Source: Ichthyophthirius multifiliis (lineage: Eukaryota; Ciliophora; Oligohymenophorea; Hymenostomatida). Taken from it: DNA of 64,000 nt. Below the pieces are notes generated by a model. It did no database searches. It was not told the origin of the DNA and saw only the letters and a list, made by a program, of their open reading frames with translations. Of this stretch, positions 55,003 to 64,000 are shown one piece after another. Both the position numbers and the translations under genes were made by a program. Each line of letters begins with the position of its first letter. The first letter of the stretch is position 1. The DNA lies in NCBI RefSeq assembly GCF_000220395.1, contig NW_004085875.1, positions 64,202 through 128,201 of the forward strand, given 5' to 3'.

Positions 55003-58000
55003 TCATTTTTTATTTAATTTTATAAATTTTTCATATCTTTATTCAGCATTTAAGCTTTATTTTTTTTACTATTATTTCCTTTATTTTTCTAATCTATAAG
55101 TAAAAGATTATATTACATTATCTTAAGTAAATCCCCAATCTTTTAAAATTTTTTATTTTTCATCTTCACTAACTTTTAAACTTTTTAAAGGGCCCAATAC
55201 AACTTATTTTTTTTTTAACTATTATTCATAGTAATTATAGAAGTATTAGATTACTATAAATGATTAATAACTTATTAAGAATAATTTTTTAATGGAGTTT
55301 TTTAATTATTTTAATCCAATTAAATAGGAGAATTTGGCACTTTAAGAGGAGGCAATTAAATGCTTTATTTTTAAGCAAAAATATTAATATCGAAATTATC
55401 AGGAATTATAAGATTAGTATCAAAATCATCTTATGGCTAATTAAGCCAAAATTCATCAATTTAAGGTAATTCTTCATCATCCTAAAATTTTATTTTATTA
55501 AATAGTTTTCTTTTTCTTTATCTAAGTTTAAAACCTCTGTAAACTTTTTAAATTTTAATCGCATATTTATCATAGCAATTACTTTTGGCTTTTTTAAAAG
55601 GAAAATTAAGTAATTTTCGAATATAATATCCTTTATACACTTTTTATATATGAATTATTTTTTAAATATTTTGTTAATAAAAAAATATTTTTTTTCTTTT
55701 TTCGTTTATTTTTCTATTAATAAATTTCTTTATTTTTTACAAAGAAATCTTCATTTTATGTTAAAATATATCCTTTTGAAAAAATACAGAGTCATTTAAT
55801 TTATTAAAAAAGCATTTTTATGAACAATTATTTTCATTGTCCATCCGCATTAAATTTAAATAAGTATATGAAGAATCTAAAACATAAAATTTTAAAGTTT
55901 ATGAAAAAATATTATTTTTTCTTTATTTTTTTTAATGTTAAATAAAAGAATATTCTTTACTAATAATATAAAACTGATTGAAAAATTAATTATTTTCTTC
56001 AAAAAAATTATTAAAGTTATTATTATTATATTCTTTGTTTTTAACAATTTAGGAAAATCTCATTTCTAAATATTTTTTTCTTTGAATTTCTTAATTATTA
56101 ATTTCTTTTAAATTTTTAAGTGTCCTCAAAAATAAAAAATCATATAATTCTTGTAAATCATTACTAATATTTTAATTAAAAATATTAAATTTACATTATA
56201 TATAAGATAAATTGTTTGAAAATTTGACTAAATTGAAAATACTTTCGAAATTTTTAATTTAATTAAAAGAAATATATAAATATTATAAGTTCGGTAACAT
56301 AGAGAAATTTGAAGTTTTTTAAATTTTATTCTAATTTAAATTTAATAATTCTAAACAAGGTAAATACTAAAGATTAGAAATATCACAAATTTAATTAGAA
56401 TTTAAATAAAGTTCAATAAGAAAAATATGAGAAAAATTAGAAGGAATTTCATTAATTTAATTTTAATAAAGAATAAGTTTTCGCAACAAAACATTATTTT
56501 CTAATCCTTAAAAATTCTTTAAACTATTTCTTCCTAAATCTAATTCTTCCAACATTAGATTTTCTTTAAGTGAATTACCTATATTTTCAATTTAATTATT
56601 AAAAAGATAAAGTTTTCTCAATTATTTATTATCATTTAAATTTTCAATAATTTTAATTTAGTTCTAACTTAAGATTAAGACTTCTAAAAATAGACAATTA
56701 TTTAATTTTTATATTTTATTTATTTTATTTAGTTCTAAATTCAAATATCTTAATTATTTTAAATTATTTATTTAAGAATAATCGCATATTTAATTTTAAG
56801 ATAAATTCAACTCGACTATTTTTTAATTTTAATTAATATTCAATTTACTTATGCTGTTTACTGATAAACAAACAATTTCCAACTATTATAGTTTCTCTAA
56901 TCCTTCCATATCAATCAGATTTTCGAGTTTTAATTCTAGTTTTTTTTATTTTTGGAAATTTTGGGATATATCAAATTATAAAAATTCATTTAAAGATTTT
57001 TTTCTTAAATTGTTTACATTGTGTTCTTCATTTTTTTTATCATTTTTTTCATCTTCATTCTCTTAATAATAAAGAGTTAATTCTTCATCGAAAAAATGAA
57101 GTAATTTTGGTTTATATTAACTATATATGATTTAAAGTTATTTAAAAATGTTATTTTCTTTATATTTATTTAATATGTTTTATTGATATTTTTGCATTCT
57201 ATTATTTAAAAAGGAAACTAAATCATTAAACTAATATAAATTTTGACTATTTTATTTATTATTTATAGTAAAATTATTATTATTTATTTAAGATTTATAA
57301 AATTATAATGGAATTAGTTTATTTTCTATTTATTAATATTAACACAGTGAATTTTTCATATTATTATTTCCTATAAGAAAACTTTATTTTTTCTTTATTT
57401 CTTAAAAACAAAGCTATAGTTCAATTTATTCAGTATTTTAATCATTCAAAAGTGCTGGTTCTTCAAAATCAAGTTTTATTTAATCAAAAAAAGTATTAAT
57501 TTGTTCAAAAAAATTATTATCTTCTTATGCTTTTTATTCATTTAATAAGGGAAATTATGAAGTTAATTAATAATCTTTTTAAGAAAAAAGTTTTTTTTGC
57601 AAAAAATCTTCATATTCTTAAGCTAATATATCTTCATTTTCCATATCAAAGCATTCTTTTTCTTCTTTAATTTTTTCTTGTTTTTTTTATAGTTAGGTTT
57701 CTAATTACTTTTTAATTAAATTCGAAGAAATTACTGAACTTTTTAATTCTATTTAACCACTCATAAACATTTAATAACTACTTTTTTTCTTTTTTATATT
57801 TAAATTTTCTTCTTTTATTTATTCTTCTTTTTATTTATTTTTTTATTCTTTTTTTAATTATTTTAACTATTTTTTTTATAATTTAATTTATATTTATTCT
57901 TCTTCTTTTTTTTCTTATTATTCTTGTTCTTCTTCTTGTTCTTCTTCTAAATCTTCTTCTTATTCTTCTTCTAACTCTCGCTCTTTTTCTATTTCTTCTG

Positions 58001-58580
58001 ACTAAATACTTTACTAATCGCTTAAAAATCCTTCTTATTCTTTAAATTATCTTTCGATTTCTTATTCAGCAAAAACAAAACATTTAGCTTTTTCTTAAAC
58101 TTCTTTTTATGCATTTTCTTTAATTAATCTAAATTAAGATTCTGTAATAACATCTGGTTTATAAAAGTATTTTTATCCAAAATCATCTTCTAATTCAATA
58201 ACACTTTCATCATTTTCTTCATCTTTTAAATTATTTATTTCTTCATCTTTCTTAACTTTTACTTTTGTCATTTTTTTTAATGTTTAAAGATCTTTATCAA
58301 TTTCTTAAAAAATTTAATCAGCTTCTTAATTCGCCCTTTAATATTCTTTAAATATTTTGCTATTTTTTTATAATCCTTCGAATTCTTTTTTATCTTATTC
58401 TATTTATGCTAACTATCTTTATATATATTAATCAAAATATACTGATTCTCTGTTACCGTTTGCACTTATAAACGATTCATTTTCATTATATTAATAGTTT
58501 TGTAAATCGTTCATTATTTTTTTCTCTAATTCTTCATCATTCATACTTGATTTAAAATTTTAGTTTTCAAATATATCCAT
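55003..58580 (-). CDS. IQ-motif and leucine-rich-repeat protein (LRRIQ1-like)
   Basis: The protein starts MDIFENQNFKSSMNDEELEK. An N-terminal region of about 400 residues is strongly charged, including a long Glu/Gln helix near 57890-57990 (EELEEEQEEDLEEEQEEE). About ten leucine-rich repeats of the SDS22 type follow, for example LRKLYLFNNQIENIGNSL, LEELDLGRNSLKNFQGLEN and LEVLILSQNQIKIIENLND. An IQ calmodulin-binding motif, AIKIQKVYRGFKLRQRKRK, comes after, then a second weaker one (SFIVIQYFYNYYEQ). The C-terminus is GFTQDNVIQSFTYRLEKQ, ending at TGA 55003-55005. This layout matches LRRIQ1, an axoneme-associated protein in many ciliated organisms. Some frame or intron changes between 55600 and 57400 are unresolved. 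Confidence 0.8.
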
Positions 58581-59129
58581 TTTATTATTATTTTTTTCTT
58601 TCCAATTACTTATTTTTAAATTAAAGTTTTTATATTTTAATTTTTTATTATTAAATAAATTTATTATTTTTAAAATTAAGCTTTGTTTTCAAAAATAATT
58701 TGTTTCTTGCTAATATTAATATTTATAATAAGTTTATATTATAAATTTAAATAATATATTTTAATATAAATAGAAAATAATATATTTTTAATATAAATTG
58801 AAAATATTATAATTAAAATTCTAATGTAAAAAATATATATTTTAATAATTATTATTATCGAAAAGTAATTGAAAAATTAAAAAATTAAAATAATATGTAT
58901 TTTTATAATAAATGTTAATAAAATATAATATATTTAAAAATAAATATTAAATATATCTATATTGAAAAAATTTATACTATTATGTGATATATAATATTTG
59001 TTATATAATTTGTATATTTTTTTTTGCGAATTTTACTTTATCATATATATTTATTACTTACGTTATAATTTTATTTATTTATATATTTTTTTATATTTTA
59101 TTTTAATTTTTAATATTGATTTTCTTTAG
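58581..59129. other. intergenic AT-rich spacer
   Basis: About 550 bases upstream of the LRRIQ1-like gene, A/T tracts only. The far side may include the end of the transposase relic, since no TGA occurs there in the last transposase frame. Confidence 0.5.
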
Positions 59130-60308
59130 CTATTTTTCACTTCTTTACTTCAATTTAAATTTTCCATATCCAAAGCTTTTATAAAAAATTTATGGGATTT
59201 TTAATAGAAATTTATTAAATTTATTCGATAGTATTAATATTATTTTTTTATTTTGATCATTCTTTTTATATTTTTCTTTATTTATTTAAAAAAATGTATA
59301 TTCACAAGCATCCCACATACTTGTATAAGGAGCAGGGTAAAATATATTTACTTACTATAGAACTTCTTTTATTTATTTTGATTTATGAATAATTGCATTG
59401 TCTGTAAAATACGTAAAATTTTATATTATTATTAATTTCAACGCGATAGTTAATTAAAGATATTAAAAAATAAGCAAAGTCTTTCGATTTAACTCCTCCT
59501 TTAAAAAATTAAAAGCCTTATTAATGTTACATTGTTTTATTTTTATCGTTTTTTTGCTGATAATTTTATATTATTTTTTTGATAACCTTTTTATAAAAAC
59601 GTTCTATTTGTTATAATAGTTTCATCAATAAATATTATTTAATATTATTATTATATTATATAAGTAAAAGATAATGCTTTTTCCAATCTGTATTATTTAT
59701 TTGAATTTTTAAATACATAGCTTATTTTTTTATATAAAATATCTAAAGAATTTAATATGCTTTTAATAAAATCATTACTTGGATTTTTTTTAAATTAAAA
59801 TGTATTTTAATAGCTTCTTTCATTATTTTATATGAAATAAAATTCCATTATTTTCACTAATCAATAATTAAATATATTATATTATTTAAGGAGTAATTAT
59901 TGATTTCCTACCTCTTCATATTCATTTAAATAATTTTAATTGACCAAAGAAATAATTTATTATCTCTTCATATCATCACACAGAAATTATTATTTATTTT
60001 AAATTTTCTTTTTTTAATATGATCTTAACAATTAATATTTAAAATATTTTTACTTCGTTGACAAATAATTTTTCAAATTTTATTTTTTCTCGAGCTTGTA
60101 ATTATACTTATTAAATTTACCTTTATCTAAAAGAGTAATCATTTGCAATTTCAATTAAATTATTTTTTAGTTTATTCCTTAAAAAAATAGTGCATACAGT
60201 TGGTTGTTGTTTATATGGACAAAAATTAATAGTTTTATTATTGATTAAAAAATTAATTATTATCTTAGTTAATATTTGCTTAGTTTTTTCTTTTTATTTT
60301 TTTTTCAT
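59130..60308 (-). pseudogene. broken Tc1/mariner (IS630)-type transposase
   Basis: On the minus strand a DDE transposase can be read in three frames. ATG at 60306-60308 opens a Lys-rich N-terminus with a possible helix-turn-helix (NNLIEIANDYSFRQR). The first catalytic Asp lies in IFIDETIITNRTFLQKGYQ (59611-59640). The middle is KGGVKSKDFAYFLISLINY, the second Asp is TDNAIIHKSKQIKEVL (about 59365-59406), and NIFYPAPYTSMWDACEYTFF carries the final Glu about 32 residues later. At least two indels separate these parts, near 59520 and 59410. No terminal inverted repeats could be confirmed by eye. It is either a decayed element or a domesticated gene with base errors. Confidence 0.6.
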
Positions 60309-60474
60309 ATTAATGTTATTTATACATTATTAAATATATATTTTTTCTTACTTAGAAAAATTTTAAAAATAATATAATTTCTTAATTAGAATTTATTTTT
60401 TTATGAAAAAATATAGAGACTAAATTACATATAATTAATATGTAATCTATGGCAATAAAAATAATTTTTTCTTT

Positions 60475-60512
<38 letters not shown>

Positions 60513-61071
60513 AATTTTATTAATTTTTTATTTTTAATATAATTATTTAATGTATTAATTTTTAAAATTTATATTCTTAATATTAATCAATTCTTTTTTA
60601 ATAAAATTAGCAATAAAGAAATACTAAATTTATAAAATAGAAAAAAATATCAGTGATATAAGATTGATTTTTGTTTTATATATTTTTAATAACAAAAAAT
60701 TTATTATAATTAATAAATCTATATTTTTTTAATATTATTAAGGTATTATAGCTATTCTTTAATCTATTGTTATATTTTATTTTACTTCATTATTTTCACA
60801 TATCATTTATGATTCACTCTTTACTTTAATTTACTAAAATATAGTTATAAATAATAGAATAGGATCAACATATTTATAAACATTAAATATATTTTACATA
60901 GAATTAATAAATATTATATATTTATTTTTAAAAAAACCTCAAAAATATTAATTTGTGCTAAATATAAAATTTATATCTTTCTTTTACAAGAAATGTTTTC
61001 AAAAAATACATTTATAATATCAAATAACTTATAATTAATTAAAAAATTATTAAATAAATAAACATAAAAAA
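60309..61071. other. divergent intergenic region with AT microsatellite
   Basis: About 760 bases between the transposase relic and IMPDH. It contains an alternating AT run of about 30 bases at 60480-60509. No other feature is recognised. Confidence 0.55.
60480..60509. repeat. (AT)n microsatellite
   Basis: Alternating AT run of about 30 bases. Confidence 0.9.
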
Positions 61072-62699
<1,628 letters not shown>

Positions 62700-64000
62700 T
62701 AGTTTATTTTTATATCTTATGTGTGCTTGTTTTTTTTTATTAAAAATTGATTTTTTATTATATTTTAATATTTTTTTTAAAAAAAATATTAAAATTATAA
62801 ATTTAATTTAATGGTGAATTAATAAATTAAATAAAAGTATATAAATGATAATTTAATTTAATATTTTTTTATTATAATAACCACCAAAAAAAAAGCTGAT
62901 TATTTGTTTATCTCGCATTTTTTTTTTCATTAAGCAAAAAAAAGAGTTTGAAAAAAATTACAGAAAAAATAAAAAAATTTAAATAAATGTTATATATAGA
63001 AAATAAAATAAATTAAAAATTTCTTGGTAAATAATATATATTTAATGAAAAAAGTTAATTATTGTATTAATAAACAACTAGGGTTTAGCAATTTATTCAA
63101 AAACAAGCCTTTTATTTTAATAGACCAATAAAATTATAAATTTAATACAAATACTTGTGTAAAATAAAAGAAATCAAGCTAAAACTTTATTGAAGAAAAA
63201 GTTTACCTAAAAATGTAATTCCAAAAATTTAATTTTCATATAAAATATATTAGAAAATTTCTAATTTATTAAAAATATATTTAAAGTAAAAAAAAGAATT
63301 CAAAGAAATATAAAATTAAGTAAAATCATAATAATTTTCTAAAATATTTGTATTTATATATTGTAATAAAATAATTATTAATTTCTTTTATATCTATAAT
63401 AGAATTATATTATTTCAAAATAACATAAATAAAAAGATTTTAAATATCATAATAAATTTATTTTTTATATAGTTTTAAATAGAGAATAATAAATAAATAT
63501 TTATAAAAAAGTATACATTTATAAAATATATGTAACTTTTCTGATATATAATTGTATAGAAGATATATAATCTGATTTAATCAGTTATAATATGTTTTTA
63601 TTTTGAAGATTTTTGTAAAAAAAATTATTTCTTAATAGTAACATATTATAATTTTTATAAGTAATTAAAAGATAGTTTTCAAATTAGATCAGATTAAATA
63701 ATTAATAACTATATAAAATATCTTATGATGCAAATTTTAAAAAAAAAAATAATAAAAAAAAATATAAGATATAAAAAAATATAAATATAATAAAAATATA
63801 TATGTAAATATAAAAATAACTGAATAATATATTAAAATATATATATATAAATAAGAAAAAATAAAAAATAAAAAATAAATTAAAAATTATATAAATATAA
63901 ATGTTTATACATATAAAATTAAAAAATATATATATTATATATCTCTAAATTTATTAGTATCACAATTTTCGAATAGTTTATGTATAAAAATAGATTAATA
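62700..64000. other. AT-rich flank with at most one doubtful small frame
   Basis: About 1.3 kb after IMPDH. A code-6 frame from ATG 63045 (MKKVNYCINKQLGFSNLFKN) runs about 100 codons, but it is Lys/Gln/Asn-rich and could be chance. The last 400 bases are nearly pure A/T. No telomere repeat of the G4T2 type is present at the window edge. Confidence 0.5.

Noticed and set aside
63900-64000. Possible telomere or chromosome end at the right edge
   Set aside because: No G4T2/C4A2 repeats are present; the sequence is just AT-rich.

Overview
The window looks like macronuclear (somatic) DNA of a ciliate. Almost every real gene uses TAA and TAG as internal glutamine codons and ends only at TGA (genetic code 6). 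Base composition is extremely AT-rich, introns are about 30-75 bases (GT...AG), and genes are closely spaced on both strands. Very high AT content plus code 6 fits an oligohymenophorean such as Ichthyophthirius or a Tetrahymena relative; the genus is inference from composition. Under the standard code nearly all genes are invisible, so coordinates below come from code-6 reading. Splice sites were chosen by frame continuity and family resemblance.

Layout. 0-5 kb: an RCC1-repeat protein and Elongator subunit ELP2 (+). 4.8-11.1 kb: a minus-strand block with an Asn/Gln-rich protein, the RING-box protein RBX1 and a long-chain acyl-CoA synthetase. 11.3-12.8 kb: the t6A enzyme Kae1/OSGEP (+). 12.9-18 kb: a TTLL9-like tubulin glutamate ligase and a protein with two cyclic-nucleotide-binding domains (-). 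18.5-31.6 kb (+): a large LVIVD-propeller membrane protein, an intronless seven-helix membrane protein, a cyclin and two coiled-coil proteins. 31.7-33.1 kb: a poly-Gln protein (-). 33.7-38.8 kb: a giant coiled-coil protein with a degenerate kinesin-like domain (+). 40.7-45.9 kb (-): a casein-kinase-1-like kinase, a coiled-coil protein and a DEAD-box helicase. 46-50 kb (+): a tail-anchored coiled-coil protein, a small EGF-like membrane protein, a small Gln-rich protein and an Aurora-like kinase. 50.4-58.6 kb (-): a p24/TMED cargo receptor, a tetraspanin-like multipass protein, a small multipass protein and an LRRIQ1-like IQ/LRR protein. 59-60.3 kb: a broken Tc1/mariner-type transposase (-). 61-62.7 kb: IMP dehydrogenase (+). 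The last 1.3 kb is nearly empty.

The content is a normal eukaryotic mixture of housekeeping genes (tRNA modification, ubiquitin ligation, GTP synthesis, lipid activation, secretion), cell-cycle kinases and a cyclin, and cilium-type genes (TTLL9, LRRIQ1-like, kinesin-related). No operon logic is expected. The most unusual items are the kinesin homology domain with a ruined P-loop, the tetraspanin-like protein with an extra helix and a C-terminal domain, the LVIVD propeller protein with a possible cytoplasmic cadherin-like fold, and the decayed transposase. A recurring technical signal is one-base frame breaks in or next to homopolymers inside otherwise conserved genes. These look more like consensus errors than pseudogenes.
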